Source: an uncultured Sphingomonas sp.
Lineage (GTDB): Bacteria; Pseudomonadota; Alphaproteobacteria; Sphingomonadales; Sphingomonadaceae
Direction of reading: 5' to 3'
DNA: 64,000 nt
Assembly (NCBI GenBank): GCA_913776045.1
Contig: CAJYOI010000042.1
Coordinates: 1-64,000, forward strand
Part shown: positions 27,805-37,984 of the stretch, in pieces
How positions within the stretch are numbered: the stretch's first letter is position 1
Layout of the letters: every line of letters begins with the position of its first letter
Program-made: the position numbers and the translations under genes
The notes under the pieces: model-generated
What the model saw: only the letters and a program-made list of their open reading frames with translations
Database searches by the model: none
Told to the model about the DNA's origin: nothing

Positions 27805-28140
27805 GGTCAATCTCCGAAAGAATCAACAAGCGTAAGGGATCGGAATCTGTTGTCGGACGTACGCGCGCGCCCGGCGGTGGGGGGGCTCTGTAAGCGAGGG
27901 CGCGGATCGGCGCAACCGCTCACGCCGCGACGACCGGACGGCGGCGATGGTTATTGCGCCACTTTACAGTGTATCGGGGCTCGACTAATGCCAGCCGGCC
28001 GTACGCAAGGGCGGGGAGTGGCTCCGGATACGGCTGAGCGCGCAGAAACGGTCGAAGATGGTTTCGGTTCCGGGAGGAAGCTCGATGCCAGCTGTTGGCC
28101 GGGGGGTTCTGCGAATGACAAGTACAGGAGCGCCGCCGTC
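27805..28140. other. Divergent control region between sapC-family gene and secretion operon
   Basis: This 336-base stretch contains no convincing gene. It must hold the promoters of both divergent units. I see no clear sigma-70 elements or large palindromes; AGGAG at 28125-28129 can serve as ribosome binding site for the TTG start of the TolC gene. Confidence 0.5.
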
Positions 28141-29784
28141 TTGAAATTGCGGTTCCGGTGCCTTTCGGGCGCCTCCATTTCCACATGCCTCGCCGTTGTC
28201 CTGCCCGCGGTCGCCGCGGCGCAGACGGCTGCGCCATCGAATTCGCTGATCGTCGATCCGCAGCAGGGGGCGACGCCGCGCCCGATCGCGCCCGTTCCGG
28301 CGCCGGCAACACCGTCGACGACGCCGACGCCGGCTATCCCATCGACCTCGTCGCCGACGATCGCCCCCGTTCAGAGTCCGCCTGCGCTGCAGATGCAGCC
28401 GGTACGCGGCAATCTGCCTGATACGGCGAGCGATGGCCAACCGGTTCTGCGCGGCCGTGAAGGCGGCCTTCCGGCGCCGTCGGGCAATCCGCTGGCGCTC
28501 GACCCCAAGACCGATCCGATCCTGCGTCTGGCGATTGCCTCGGCCGATCCCAACGCCTTCCGCGACGCGATTCGCGGGGTCGTTGCACGTAACCCCAGCG
28601 CCAAGGAGGCCGAAGCCCGCACCGATGAGGCTGAGGCCGTGCGGAACGAGGCGCGGGCGAGCCAGTATCCGGTTATCGACATGTCGCTGTCGCACTTCCG
28701 CGTGCTCGACCGCGCGTTTTCGAACGATCCGCAGAACGTGCTCGAACGCTCCCGCCCTGCCTATCGTACCGACGCCATTGCGCGCGCACAGCAGTCGATC
28801 ATCGACTTCGGCACGGCGCGCAACCGTATCGCGGCCGGCAACAGCCGGATCGAAGCGTCGGTCGCCGCGGTCGACGATGCATCGACCCAGATCGCGCTGC
28901 GTGGAATCGCATCGTGGTATCAGGTCTTCGGCTATCGCGCGCTCGTGTCGCTCAGCACCGCATTCGTCGAGAGTCAGACGCAGCTGCGCGGCGCTATCGA
29001 GCAACGGGTGAAGCAGGGCTATGCCGCGCCCGGCGACGTCGCGCAGGTCGAGAGCTATATCGCGGCTGCCGAGGCGCAGCTCGCCAATTATCGCCGCCAG
29101 TTGGCGAGCGCGGAGGCCTCGTATCAGGCGCTGACCGGCGCGCTCGCCCCGGTCGGCTTCGGCCGCGCCCCGACCGCCGATGTGGCGGCCGTCACCAAGG
29201 AACGTGCGCAACTCGATGCGGAGACGATCCCCGTCGTCCGCTATGCCAAACTGACCGCCGAGGCCGCGCGCTATGACGTCAAGACGGCGAAGTCGAACGC
29301 GCTGCCCGGCGTGACAGTCGGCATCGATGCCGGCCGTTACGGCGTGCTCGAAACCGACAAGGACTTCGACATTCGTGGCACCGTGACTTTCGCCCAGCGT
29401 CTGGGGGGCGGTGCCGTGCAGCGGATCAGCGCCAGCGAGGCGCGCGCGCGCGGGGCGCAGGCCGCGTACGACCGTATCCGCCAGGACGCGGTTCGCGATG
29501 CCGCCATCGCCTGGGCGGACGTCCAGGCGCTTGAGCAGAGCGAAGCGGCGATCCGTGACAATTATCTCGCCACGCGCCAGTCGCGCGATGTGCTGGCCGA
29601 ACGCTTCCGCGTTTCGCGGGGAACGCTGTTCGACCTGCTGGGGGCCGAGGCCAATTACTTCAACGTTGCCGCCCGCTATGTCGAGACGGTGACCGAACTG
29701 GATATCGCGCGCTATTCGCTGCTGGCGCGTCGGGGGAAATTGCTTGATGCCTTTGGTATCGAGCCTGCGCGATTGGATCGTTGA
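28141..29784 (+). CDS. TolC family outer-membrane protein, type I secretion set 1
   Basis: The outer-membrane channel of a type I secretion system, 547 residues. TTG 28141 gives a good signal peptide (KLRFRCLSGASIS... cleaved near AAAQ); the frame is open far upstream but without coding character. After a Pro/Thr-rich linker (residues 40-85) come the two paired coiled-coil/barrel repeats of TolC proteins, for example AKEAEARTDEAEAVRNEARA near residue 160 and RASGTLFDLL-like RVSRGTLFDLLGAEANYF near residue 494. It is the first gene of a six-gene plus-strand run; the ABC gene starts five bases after its stop. Confidence 0.88.
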   Translation: MKLRFRCLSGASISTCLAVVLPAVAAAQTAAPSNSLIVDPQQGATPRPIAPVPAPATPSTTPTPAIPSTSSPTIAPVQSPPALQMQPVRGNLPDTASDGQPVLRGREGGLPAPSGNPLALDPKTDPILRLAIASADPNAFRDAIRGVVARNPSAKEAEARTDEAEAVRNEARASQYPVIDMSLSHFRVLDRAFSNDPQNVLERSRPAYRTDAIARAQQSIIDFGTARNRIAAGNSRIEASVAAVDDASTQIALRGIASWYQVFGYRALVSLSTAFVESQTQLRGAIEQRVKQGYAAPGDVAQVESYIAAAEAQLANYRRQLASAEASYQALTGALAPVGFGRAPTADVAAVTKERAQLDAETIPVVRYAKLTAEAARYDVKTAKSNALPGVTVGIDAGRYGVLETDKDFDIRGTVTFAQRLGGGAVQRISASEARARGAQAAYDRIRQDAVRDAAIAWADVQALEQSEAAIRDNYLATRQSRDVLAERFRVSRGTLFDLLGAEANYFNVAARYVETVTELDIARYSLLARRGKLLDAFGIEPARLDR

Positions 29785-29788
29785 ATCG

Positions 29789-31546
29789 ATGGCTAACCAC
29801 TTGAAACCGCATGGCGGCGATCACGCGCTCGCCGAAATTCGTCCGCCGCGTTTCGCCGCCTGGCTGGCCGAACCCATGCTGCGCAACAAGAGCGTGTACA
29901 TCAAGGTCGCGCTGGCCGCGGCGATGATCAACCTGTTCGGGTTGGTCGTGTCGCTATTCACCATGACGGTGTACGACCGCGTCGTGCCGAACATGGCGCT
30001 CGACTCGCTGACCGCGCTGACGATCGGCATCGCCATCGTGCTGGTGTTCGACTTCGCGCTGCGCATCCTGCGCGCCTATTTCGTCGACATCGCCGGGGCC
30101 GACATCGACCGCGAAGTGGGTGGCAACGTGTTCGACCGGCTGATGCGCATCCGCCTCGACATGAAGCGCGGCTCGACCGGCGCGCTGGCCGGCATGATGC
30201 GCGAGCTGGAGACGCTGCGCGACTTCTTCGCCTCAGCCTCGATGACCGCCCTGGTCGACGTGCCGTTCATCGTCGTCACTTTGGTGTTCATCGCCGTCAT
30301 CGGCGGCTGGCTGGTCATGGTGCCACTGCTGGTCGTGCCGCTCATCATCGGCGCGGGCTATTTCACGCGGCCGGCGCTCGACCGGCTGTCGGCGCGATCG
30401 ATGAATGAAGGGCTGCTGAAGCAGTCGGTGCTTGTCGAATCGATCGGCAGCCTGGAAATGGTCAAGACGTCGAACGCCGCGCCCCTGCTGCGTCGCCGCT
30501 GGCTGAAGGCGATCGACGAGCATGCCGACAGCTCGCTGCGCGCGCGCCTCGTCTCCAACATCGCGATCACCATCGCATCGTCGGGCAATTCGATCGCCTA
30601 TATCGGCGTGGTCGTCGCCGGCGTGTTCATGATCGCCGATCGCGACCTGACGACCGGTGGTCTGGTCGCCTGTTCGATCCTGTCGGGCCGCGCGGTGCAG
30701 CCGCTGGCGACGATCGCGCAGCTGCTGTCGCGCCTGTCGGCGACGCGCACCGCTTATGCCCAACTGAACGGCATGATGCAGATGCCGCCCGAAGGCCCGA
30801 TCGGGACGACCGGCCTGCAGCCGGCGCGATTGACGGGTAGAATCGAGTTCCGCAACGTCGCGTTCAAATATCCGGGCGCGCCGGAGCGCACGCTGGACGG
30901 CATCAGCTTCACGGTCGAGCCGGGCCAGAAGGTCGCGCTGCTTGGCCGGGTCGGGTCGGGCAAGTCGACCCTGTTGCGTCTGCTGGTCGGCCTGTACGAG
31001 CCCGAAGAGGGCGTCATCCTGCTCGACGGCACCGACACGCGCCAGTTCGATCCGATCGCGCTGCGCAACCAGATCGGCATGGCCATTCAGGAACCGGTGC
31101 TGCTGTCGGGATCGGTGCGCGAGAACATCCTGCTCGACCGCCCGGGCTTCGGCGACGAAGAGATGCTGCGCGTCTCCAAGCTGTCGGGCAGCCACGCCTT
31201 CATGGGCCAGATCACCAACGGTTACGACTTGAAGCTGGCCGACCGGGGCGAAGGCCTTTCGGGCGGCCAGCGCCAGTCGATCACCATCGCGCGCTCGCTG
31301 GTCGGTAATCCTCCGATCATGCTGTTCGACGAACCGACCAGTTCGATGGACGCCCAGACCGAAAACGCCCTGATCGACCGGTTGGCCGAGGAGATGAAAG
31401 ATCGGACGATGATTCTTGTCTCGCACCGCAACGCCCTCCTGCGTCTGGTCGACCGCATCATCATCGTCGAGGCCGGCAAGATCGCGCACGATGGCCCGCG
31501 CGACCAGGTGCTCGCTGCCCTGCAGCGCCCACGCGCCGCCGCCTGA
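29789..31546 (+). CDS. Type I secretion permease/ATPase, set 1
   Basis: Inner-membrane ABC exporter that energises one-step secretion of a C-terminally tagged protein, 585 residues. Membrane segments lie at about residues 30-60, 70-95, 150-200 and 260-290; then the nucleotide-binding domain with Walker A GRVGSGKST near residue 386, signature LSGGQRQS near residue 490 and Walker B IMLFDEPTSS near residue 510. There is no N-terminal C39 peptidase, so substrates are not leader-cleaved. I use ATG 29789; TTG/ATG codons 14-15 codons upstream overlap tolC. Resembles LapB/LssB-type exporters of large RTX adhesins. Confidence 0.93.
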   Translation: MANHLKPHGGDHALAEIRPPRFAAWLAEPMLRNKSVYIKVALAAAMINLFGLVVSLFTMTVYDRVVPNMALDSLTALTIGIAIVLVFDFALRILRAYFVDIAGADIDREVGGNVFDRLMRIRLDMKRGSTGALAGMMRELETLRDFFASASMTALVDVPFIVVTLVFIAVIGGWLVMVPLLVVPLIIGAGYFTRPALDRLSARSMNEGLLKQSVLVESIGSLEMVKTSNAAPLLRRRWLKAIDEHADSSLRARLVSNIAITIASSGNSIAYIGVVVAGVFMIADRDLTTGGLVACSILSGRAVQPLATIAQLLSRLSATRTAYAQLNGMMQMPPEGPIGTTGLQPARLTGRIEFRNVAFKYPGAPERTLDGISFTVEPGQKVALLGRVGSGKSTLLRLLVGLYEPEEGVILLDGTDTRQFDPIALRNQIGMAIQEPVLLSGSVRENILLDRPGFGDEEMLRVSKLSGSHAFMGQITNGYDLKLADRGEGLSGGQRQSITIARSLVGNPPIMLFDEPTSSMDAQTENALIDRLAEEMKDRTMILVSHRNALLRLVDRIIIVEAGKIAHDGPRDQVLAALQRPRAAA

Positions 31547-31571
31547 CCCAATTCGTTCGAGTATCGCTGTC

Positions 31572-32897
31572 ATGAGCACCGACATCATCGCCGCGCCCGA
31601 GCATCACATCGAGGACATGGCGACGCGCATCAAGCCGCGCACCGCGTCCAACATGCTGTTGTGGGGCATCGTCGGCTTCTTCGTCATCGCCGTCCTGTGG
31701 GCGACGCTGTTCACCGTCGACCGCACTGTTCATGCGCCGGGCCGCGTCGTGCCGGGTTCACGGATGCAGGTGGTCGGTAATCTCGAAGGCGGCATCGTCA
31801 GCGAAATTCTGGTCAAGACCGGCGACATGGTGAAGAAGGGACAGCCTCTGATCCGGCTCGACCGCACGCTGCTCGGTTCCCAGCTTGGCGCGGGAGAGGC
31901 CGAGGCGAATGCGCTCGCAGCAAAGATCGCGCGGCTTGAGGGCCAGATCGAGGGGCGGGCGCCGCAATATCCCTCGGCCGCCGGAAGTCCGACGCTCGCC
32001 CGCCAGATCGAAGTCGAACGGGCGCTCTACGCGTCGTCGATGGCTGATCTGTCCAGCGCAAGTGCGGCCGCAAACGCGCGGATCATGCAGAGCCAGCGGG
32101 CGGTTGCCGAGGCGGAGTCGAACCTTCAGGCGCGCCGCTCGGCCCGCGACGCGTACCAGCAGCAGCTGACGATGATACGCCCGCTGGTCGAACGTGGCAT
32201 CGAGCCGCGCATGACGATGGTGCAGCTGGAAAACAACCTGAACGTCTCGACGGCCGAAGTCGCCACCGCGCAGGCGGCCATCGCGCGCGCCCAGGCCGGC
32301 GTAGCCGAGGCGCAGTCGATGCTGTCACAGATTCGTCAAGACTGGCGTACCAAGGCGGCGACCGAGCTGACCACGGCACAATCGGAATTTGCCGCGCGCC
32401 GGACGGCTCTTCCGGGCCTCGCCGATCGTGCGCGTCGCACCACGATCCTCGCGCCGATGGACGGCCGGATCAACCGCGTTGCCGTGTCGACGGTCGGCGG
32501 CGTGATCGCGCCCGGTGCGCCGGTGGTCGAGCTGGTGCCGAGCAACGACATGCTTGTCGTCGAAGCGATGGTCAATCCAAAGGACATCGCCAGCATCCGC
32601 ATCGGCCAGCCGGCGCGTCTGAACATCTCGGCCTATGAATCGGCGATCTACGGCGCGATGGACGGATCGGTCATCACGATTTCGCCGGATGCGACGGTCG
32701 ACGAGCGGACGGGCGAGAGTCATTACAATGTGAAGGTCGAGGCAAGGGCGGGGACGCTGAAGGACAAGGACGGCCGCCCGCTGCCGATCGGTCCGGGTAT
32801 GACGGTCGACGTCAACCTGCTCGGCGACAAGCGTTCGATCATCAGTTACCTGTTCACGCCGATCACGCGCCTGTCCGAGCGGGCGCTTCGCGAGTGA
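31572..32897 (+). CDS. HlyD family membrane fusion protein, set 1
   Basis: Periplasmic adaptor joining the ABC exporter to TolC, 441 residues. A cytosolic tail of about 28 residues is followed by one membrane helix (NMLLWGIVGFFVIAVLWATL), a lipoyl half-motif (GRVVPGSRMQVVGNLEGG), a long coiled coil across residues 95-275 and the returning lipoyl/beta-barrel part with TTILAPMDGRINRVAVSTVGG. This is the standard HlyD layout. It starts 26 bases after the ABC gene and its stop overlaps the next tolC gene, linking the two secretion sets into one transcript. Confidence 0.92.
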   Translation: MSTDIIAAPEHHIEDMATRIKPRTASNMLLWGIVGFFVIAVLWATLFTVDRTVHAPGRVVPGSRMQVVGNLEGGIVSEILVKTGDMVKKGQPLIRLDRTLLGSQLGAGEAEANALAAKIARLEGQIEGRAPQYPSAAGSPTLARQIEVERALYASSMADLSSASAAANARIMQSQRAVAEAESNLQARRSARDAYQQQLTMIRPLVERGIEPRMTMVQLENNLNVSTAEVATAQAAIARAQAGVAEAQSMLSQIRQDWRTKAATELTTAQSEFAARRTALPGLADRARRTTILAPMDGRINRVAVSTVGGVIAPGAPVVELVPSNDMLVVEAMVNPKDIASIRIGQPARLNISAYESAIYGAMDGSVITISPDATVDERTGESHYNVKVEARAGTLKDKDGRPLPIGPGMTVDVNLLGDKRSIISYLFTPITRLSERALRE

Positions 32898-34219
32898 CGA
32901 TGGTTCGCGTGACCGGTGCGCTGGCACTGGCGGCGCTGCTGGGAAGTGCCGCCGGCGCCCAGACGGGCGTGCAGGGGCCGCCGGACACGGCCGCCCCTCG
33001 GGCGCCGGAGGCGGTGCGCCCTTCGGCAGTTCCGCCCGCGCTGTTCGAGGCGGTCGAGGACGCAACCGAGAATTATCCGTCGATTCGCGCGACGCGCAGC
33101 CTGGTGACCGCGGCGCGCAACGACGTCCGCGCGGCCAAGAACCTGCGGTTGCCCAGCGTGGGCGTCCAGGGTGTGACCGTCGGGACCGGCGGTGGGCTCG
33201 GCAGCCAGCTGGTCGTCGACCAACCGATCTATACCTTCGGCCGCCTGGGCGCGCAGATCGACCGTGCCAAGGCCTTGGAAATGGTGCGCGCGGCGCAGGT
33301 CGACGAAACGGTGATGAACGTCGCACTCGATACGGTGAACGCCTATTTCGACATTGCCCGCATGGCGAAGCGCGAAGCGATCCTGACCGCGAGCCTGGAG
33401 GAGCATCGCCTGCTGCTGGATTCGATCAGCCGCCGCGTGGAGCAGGAGGTCAGTGCCCGCTCCGACCTGGAGCTCGCCCGCTCGCGCGTGGCCCAGCTCG
33501 AACAGGATCTGGCGCTGACCGTGGCACAGCGTCAGGCGACCACCGCGCGGCTGTACCAGCTCGTCGGCGATTCCGCGTACAACGCCGGCAACGTGCCGAT
33601 CTATGATCCGGCGATCCATCATCCCGACCCGACCGGGGCGGCAGAGCAGGCGGTGGCATGTTCGCCGGCCCGCGACCGGCTGAGCGCGCAGACCCTGGTC
33701 GCCAAGGCCGAGACGAAGCAGGCGCGGCGGTCGTTCTGGCCGCAGCTGTCGGCGCAGTACAGCTACAACAACATCATCGGTTCGCGGGCGGGTCTGGCGG
33801 TCACGGCGCAGACGACCGGCGGCCTGTCGAACCTGGCAGCGGCGGACGCGGCCAAGGCGCGCGAGACGTCGACCGAGCTCGATGTGCAGACCGCCGAGCG
33901 CGAATTGCGCGAGCGCGTGGCCAACGACCTAGTCGAAAATGGCGCGGCCCGCGGGCGCATCGCGTCGAGCACCAGCGCCGCCGGATCGGCCGAGAACGTG
34001 ACCGAGAGCTTCAAACGGCAGTTTATTGCCGGACGCCGCACCTGGCTCGACGTGATGAACGCGACGCGCGAGGCGACAAGCGCCGAGCTCGGTTCATCGG
34101 ACGCCCAATTTTCCGCGATGGCATCGGCTGCGCGGATCCTGCTGCGGACGTGCCGGTGGCAGCCGCAGCCGCGATTGGGCCGTGCGCCCGCAGACGTAAA
34201 GGCGATGATCGCGCAATGA
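32894..34219 (+). CDS. TolC family outer-membrane protein, type I secretion set 2
   Basis: A second TolC-type channel, 441 residues, clearly different from the first. GTG start (reads MTMVRVTGALALAALL) with a signal peptide cleaved near AGAQ. It carries the AggA/LapE-like pattern: SIRATRSLVTAARNDVRAAK near residue 58, QPIYTFGRLGAQIDRAK near residue 112 and GRRTWLDVMNATREAT near residue 380. Its start overlaps the hlyD-1 stop and its stop overlaps the next ABC gene, so order is tightly fixed. Confidence 0.9.
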   Translation: MTMVRVTGALALAALLGSAAGAQTGVQGPPDTAAPRAPEAVRPSAVPPALFEAVEDATENYPSIRATRSLVTAARNDVRAAKNLRLPSVGVQGVTVGTGGGLGSQLVVDQPIYTFGRLGAQIDRAKALEMVRAAQVDETVMNVALDTVNAYFDIARMAKREAILTASLEEHRLLLDSISRRVEQEVSARSDLELARSRVAQLEQDLALTVAQRQATTARLYQLVGDSAYNAGNVPIYDPAIHHPDPTGAAEQAVACSPARDRLSAQTLVAKAETKQARRSFWPQLSAQYSYNNIIGSRAGLAVTAQTTGGLSNLAAADAAKARETSTELDVQTAERELRERVANDLVENGAARGRIASSTSAAGSAENVTESFKRQFIAGRRTWLDVMNATREATSAELGSSDAQFSAMASAARILLRTCRWQPQPRLGRAPADVKAMIAQ

Positions 34220-36351
34220 GTGAACGTTTGACCGACATCGTTGCCGATCTTGCACGAGCGACTGCGACCGATCTTGCGCCGCACTGGCGTGATCGGGTGA
34301 GCGACAGCGCCGACGATCGTGATGCCCTGGCGCGACTATGCGCCGATCTCGGCTGGCAGGCACCACAGCAGCTGCCGCGCCGCCCGCGCGCGCATCAACT
34401 TCCGGCGCTGGTCTACAGCGAGGACACTGGCTGGGCGATTGCCGAGGAATGGGAAGGCCCAGACCGGCTACGCGTCCGCATCGGTCACGCATCCGAAGTG
34501 CGGCCGCATGACGGAGCGATGCGCTTCTTCCGCGTATTGTTCCCCGACGCCGCACGATCGGGTGAACGACTGTCGGCGTCGAAGATCTTCCGCGACGCGC
34601 TGTTGCGCCGCCGCGGCGCGATCGCGACCGCGCTGGTGGCGACGATCGTCGTCAACATTATCGCGCTGGTCACTTCGCTATACTCGATGCAGGTCTACGA
34701 CCGTGTCATTCCTCGGGCTGGCTTCTCGACCCTGTGGGTGCTGACCATCGGCGTCCTCATCGCACTGGCGCTCGATTTCCTGCTGCGCACCGTCCGCACG
34801 TTGCTGATGGACCGCGAGGCGGCGGACATCGACATGGAAGTGTCGGAATATTTCTTCGCCCGCGCACAGGCGGTGCGGCTGGATGCGCGGTCGGGCGGTG
34901 TCGGCACGATGGCGGCGCAGCTGCGCGGCATGGACCAGGTGCGATCGCTCTATTCGTCGGCTTCGCTGTTCCTGCTGGCGGATTTCCCGTTCGCGATCTT
35001 CTTCCTGTTCGTCATCTGGGCGCTCGGCGGGATCATCGTACTCGTGCCGCTCATCGCCTTTCCGCTGTCGCTCGGGCTCGCTGCGTTGCTAGCGCGCCTG
35101 ATCCGCGATGGCACCGACCGAGCGCAGGTCACCGGCAACCGCAAAAACGGCCTGCTCGTCGAAATGCTCGACAGTGCGGAAACCGTGAAGGCCAATCGCG
35201 GCGGCTGGTTCATGCTCAGCCGGTGGAACGCCCTGATCGAAGCGGTGATCGGCGACGAGGAGCCTGTGCGCAAATGGTCGTCGATTGCCGGATCGGTGTT
35301 CGGTACCGTCCAGCAGATCGCCTATATTGCGCTGGTCGCGTTCGGCGCGATCGAGGTTGCGCGCGGGCGGATGACGATGGGTGCGTTGATCGCGGCGACG
35401 ATCGTCGCGGGTCGCGTCAACGGCCCGCTGATGGCGCAATTGCCGTCGATGATCGTGCAATGGGGCTATGCCCGTGCGTCGCTGCGCGCGCTCGATACCG
35501 TCCTGGCGATGCCGGCCGACGGTCAGCTTGGTGCCGCAGCGCTACGCCCGGATTCGCTGAAGGGTGCGCTGCGTATCGAGCGGGTCGAATTCGCCTATCC
35601 GGGAACCAAGGATGGGTTGCAGGTTCCGATGCTCGATATCCGGCCCGGCGAGCGCGTCGGACTGATCGGCGGCATCGGGTCGGGCAAGACGACGCTGCTC
35701 AGGATCATGGCCGGGCTCTATGCCCCGATGCGCGGCATCGTGACGCTCGATGGTCTCGACATGGGGCGTATCGCGGAGAGTGTGCTGCGGCGCGACGTCG
35801 GCTATCTGCCGCAGGAATTCCGCCTCGTGAACGGTACGCTGCGAGAAAACCTGTTGATGGGCTTGAGCGATCCGGGTGACCAGGTGGTCCTCCAGACGGC
35901 TGTAACAACAGGATTGATCCACCTGATCTCGGCGCATCCGCTCGGGCTCGATTTACCGATTTCGGAAGGGGGCAGGGGGCTGTCGGGCGGGCAGCGTACG
36001 CTGACCGGGTTGACCCGTCTGCTGCTCGCCAACCCGAAGCTGTGGCTGCTCGACGAGCCGACGTCGAACCTCGACATGGGCACCGAAGCGGCGGTGATGA
36101 GCGCGCTGACCCGGCGCCTCGATGCCGAAAGCACGATGGTTCTGGTAACGCACAAGGTCGCGCTGTTGCAGATGTGTACGCGGACGATCGTGATGGCGAA
36201 CGGCCGGATCACCCACGACGGGCCGACACAGGCCGTTCTCAACAACCTGCAGCGGCAGGGCGTGGCGCAGATGAAGACCGCAGCCCAGGCGGCGGCGGAA
36301 GAAGCCGCAGCGGCAAATGCGGCGGCGGCAAACATGAGCGGAGCGGCGTAA
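34216..36351 (+). CDS. Type I secretion permease/ATPase, set 2
   Basis: A second exporter ATPase, 711 residues, longer than the first. Residues 1-130 form an extra cytosolic N-terminal domain without the catalytic Cys and His of C39 peptidases; its place and size fit a degenerate C39-like domain, which in HlyB and LapB holds the unfolded RTX substrate. Membrane segments start near residue 135; Walker A GGIGSGKTT is near residue 485, signature LSGGQRTLT near 590, Walker B LWLLDEPTSN near 611. The last 25 residues are almost all Ala and Glu. ATG overlaps the preceding tolC stop; hlyD-2 follows after three bases. Confidence 0.92.
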   Translation: MSERLTDIVADLARATATDLAPHWRDRVSDSADDRDALARLCADLGWQAPQQLPRRPRAHQLPALVYSEDTGWAIAEEWEGPDRLRVRIGHASEVRPHDGAMRFFRVLFPDAARSGERLSASKIFRDALLRRRGAIATALVATIVVNIIALVTSLYSMQVYDRVIPRAGFSTLWVLTIGVLIALALDFLLRTVRTLLMDREAADIDMEVSEYFFARAQAVRLDARSGGVGTMAAQLRGMDQVRSLYSSASLFLLADFPFAIFFLFVIWALGGIIVLVPLIAFPLSLGLAALLARLIRDGTDRAQVTGNRKNGLLVEMLDSAETVKANRGGWFMLSRWNALIEAVIGDEEPVRKWSSIAGSVFGTVQQIAYIALVAFGAIEVARGRMTMGALIAATIVAGRVNGPLMAQLPSMIVQWGYARASLRALDTVLAMPADGQLGAAALRPDSLKGALRIERVEFAYPGTKDGLQVPMLDIRPGERVGLIGGIGSGKTTLLRIMAGLYAPMRGIVTLDGLDMGRIAESVLRRDVGYLPQEFRLVNGTLRENLLMGLSDPGDQVVLQTAVTTGLIHLISAHPLGLDLPISEGGRGLSGGQRTLTGLTRLLLANPKLWLLDEPTSNLDMGTEAAVMSALTRRLDAESTMVLVTHKVALLQMCTRTIVMANGRITHDGPTQAVLNNLQRQGVAQMKTAAQAAAEEAAAANAAAANMSGAA

Positions 36352-36354
36352 GCG

Positions 36355-37518
36355 ATGTCCCTGTCCAAGCCCCGCCCCGCGGCGATCATCGTCGTTCTGA
36401 CCAGCCTGTTCGTCGTCGGCTTCATCGCATGGTCGCTTTGGGCCAAATTGGACCAGATTACCCGCGCGCCCGGCACCGTCATTCCATCGGGCCGCGTACA
36501 GCTCATTCAGTCGACCAATGGCGGCGAGATCGCGAAGATCCTCGTGCGCGAGGGCGACAAGGTAAAGCGCGGGCAATTGCTGATGACGCTGAATCCGACC
36601 CAGGTCACGGCTGGCGTCGATGAGGTTCGCGCCCGTGTCGCAGCGCTGAAGAGCACGCGCGCGAGGGTCGAAGCCGAACTCTTCGGCCGTTCACTGAATT
36701 TTCCGGCGGATGCCGCTGCTTTTCCAGCCTTTATCGCGAACGAACGTGCGCTGTATGCGAAGCGTCGTAATGCGCTTGCCGAACAGATGGCCGCGCTCAG
36801 CCGCATGGAAAGCCTGTCGAAGCAGGAGCTCGCGCTGAACTATCCGCTGGTGAAATCGGGCGACGTCAGCCGTTCGGAAGTGCTGCGGATGGAGCGTGCG
36901 GTGAGCGACATCGGCGGCCAGCGGGTCAATATACAGAACAAGTATATCTCGGACTTGCAGGCCGAATATGCCAAAGTGAATGAAGAGCTGGTCACCGCCG
37001 AACAGCAGTTGATCCAGCGCGGCGAAGTGCTGAACGCGACCGAGTTGCGCTCGCCGGTCGACGGGATCGTCAAGAACGTTCGATTGACGACGGTCGGCGG
37101 CGTGCTGCGGCCCGGAGACGAGGCGATGCAGATCGTCCCGACCGGGGACGCCTTGCTAGTCGAAGCAAAGGTGCCGCCGCAAGATATTGCTTTCATTCGC
37201 AACAACCAGTCCGCCGCCGTGCGTTTCGACGCCTATGACAGCTCGATCTACGGCGTGGCCGAGGGGCGGGTGACCTATATCAGTCCCGACACGTTGAGCG
37301 AGCCGGCGACCACGCCCGGCGGCCAGGGTCAGGTCTATTACCGTGTCCACGTCTCGGTTGATACGCGCGGTATGCGGGTCCCGAATCCGGGGGATCGCAT
37401 CGAGCTTCAGCCGGGCATGACCGCAACCGCGGAGATCAAGACCGGCGAACATACCGTCTTCCGGTATCTGACGAAGCCGCTGTTGAAGACGGTTTCGGAA
37501 TCGATGGGCGAGCGATAG
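36355..37518 (+). CDS. HlyD family membrane fusion protein, set 2
   Basis: The adaptor of the second exporter, 387 residues. One membrane helix (IIVVLTSLFVVGFIAWSLWA) close to the N-terminus, then lipoyl half-motif GRVQLIQSTNGGEIAKILV, coiled coil around residues 90-225 and return through ATELRSPVDGIVKNVRLTTVGG, ending with RYLTKPLLKT as in LapC/HlyD proteins. Last gene of the secretion operon; an inverted repeat 20 bases downstream may end the transcript. Confidence 0.92.
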   Translation: MSLSKPRPAAIIVVLTSLFVVGFIAWSLWAKLDQITRAPGTVIPSGRVQLIQSTNGGEIAKILVREGDKVKRGQLLMTLNPTQVTAGVDEVRARVAALKSTRARVEAELFGRSLNFPADAAAFPAFIANERALYAKRRNALAEQMAALSRMESLSKQELALNYPLVKSGDVSRSEVLRMERAVSDIGGQRVNIQNKYISDLQAEYAKVNEELVTAEQQLIQRGEVLNATELRSPVDGIVKNVRLTTVGGVLRPGDEAMQIVPTGDALLVEAKVPPQDIAFIRNNQSAAVRFDAYDSSIYGVAEGRVTYISPDTLSEPATTPGGQGQVYYRVHVSVDTRGMRVPNPGDRIELQPGMTATAEIKTGEHTVFRYLTKPLLKTVSESMGER

Positions 37519-37984
37519 CAGGCCGACACATCTGTAATCGGCGTGACGACGAGCTCCGCGCGTCACGCCGCCTCCTCTCGCTTCTCTGTCTGCCGAAGCG
37601 GTGCCTGTTCATCCGCAGGGTCACCCCGAACGTTCGGAAAACGCGGCAAACAATGCGTTGCGCAACGCAACTGAAGACTACGCCGCCTGCGGATCCCTTA
37701 CAGGCGAAGTCTTGGCTCATCGCAGGCAGCTGCAGGTCGGTAGCGATGCTGACGCTGTTCGGATGAGCCTTGGCCGCTGTCCAACACAAGCTCCAGCGAT
37801 ACCATGATACTGTGGTCGCGAATGCGACCAATGGTAGATCGTAACCACCAGAATCGGCTGTTTTCCTGCCGATTTGGGGAACATTCGCCGCTTGCAATCA
37901 CTTTGCATTTCGGCCAATCATGCGAGCCACATAGGGTTAGGACGCGCTACGCGTCCGTTTCTTTGCGTCCATAAGGGGGTGTCA
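37519..37984 (+). promoter_or_regulatory. 466-base control region before the surface-protein genes
   Basis: No gene seen. A 10-bp inverted repeat (CGGCGTGACG at 37539-37548 with CGTCACGCCG at 37561-37570) followed by a pyrimidine-rich stretch may terminate the secretion operon. Nearer the next gene, AATCGGC/GCCGATT (around 37852-37876) and GGACGCG-CTA-CGCGTCC (around 37940-37956) form hairpins in the likely 5' leader. AAGGGGG at 37972-37978 is a strong ribosome binding site. Confidence 0.6.

Noticed and set aside
26974-28140. Upstream extension of the first TolC frame
   Set aside because: It runs antisense through the sapC-family gene and the control region; a signal peptide begins only at TTG 28141.
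37601-37807. 68-codon frame in the gap before the cadherin-repeat gene
   Set aside because: No ribosome binding site, no family pattern, and composition like non-coding DNA.
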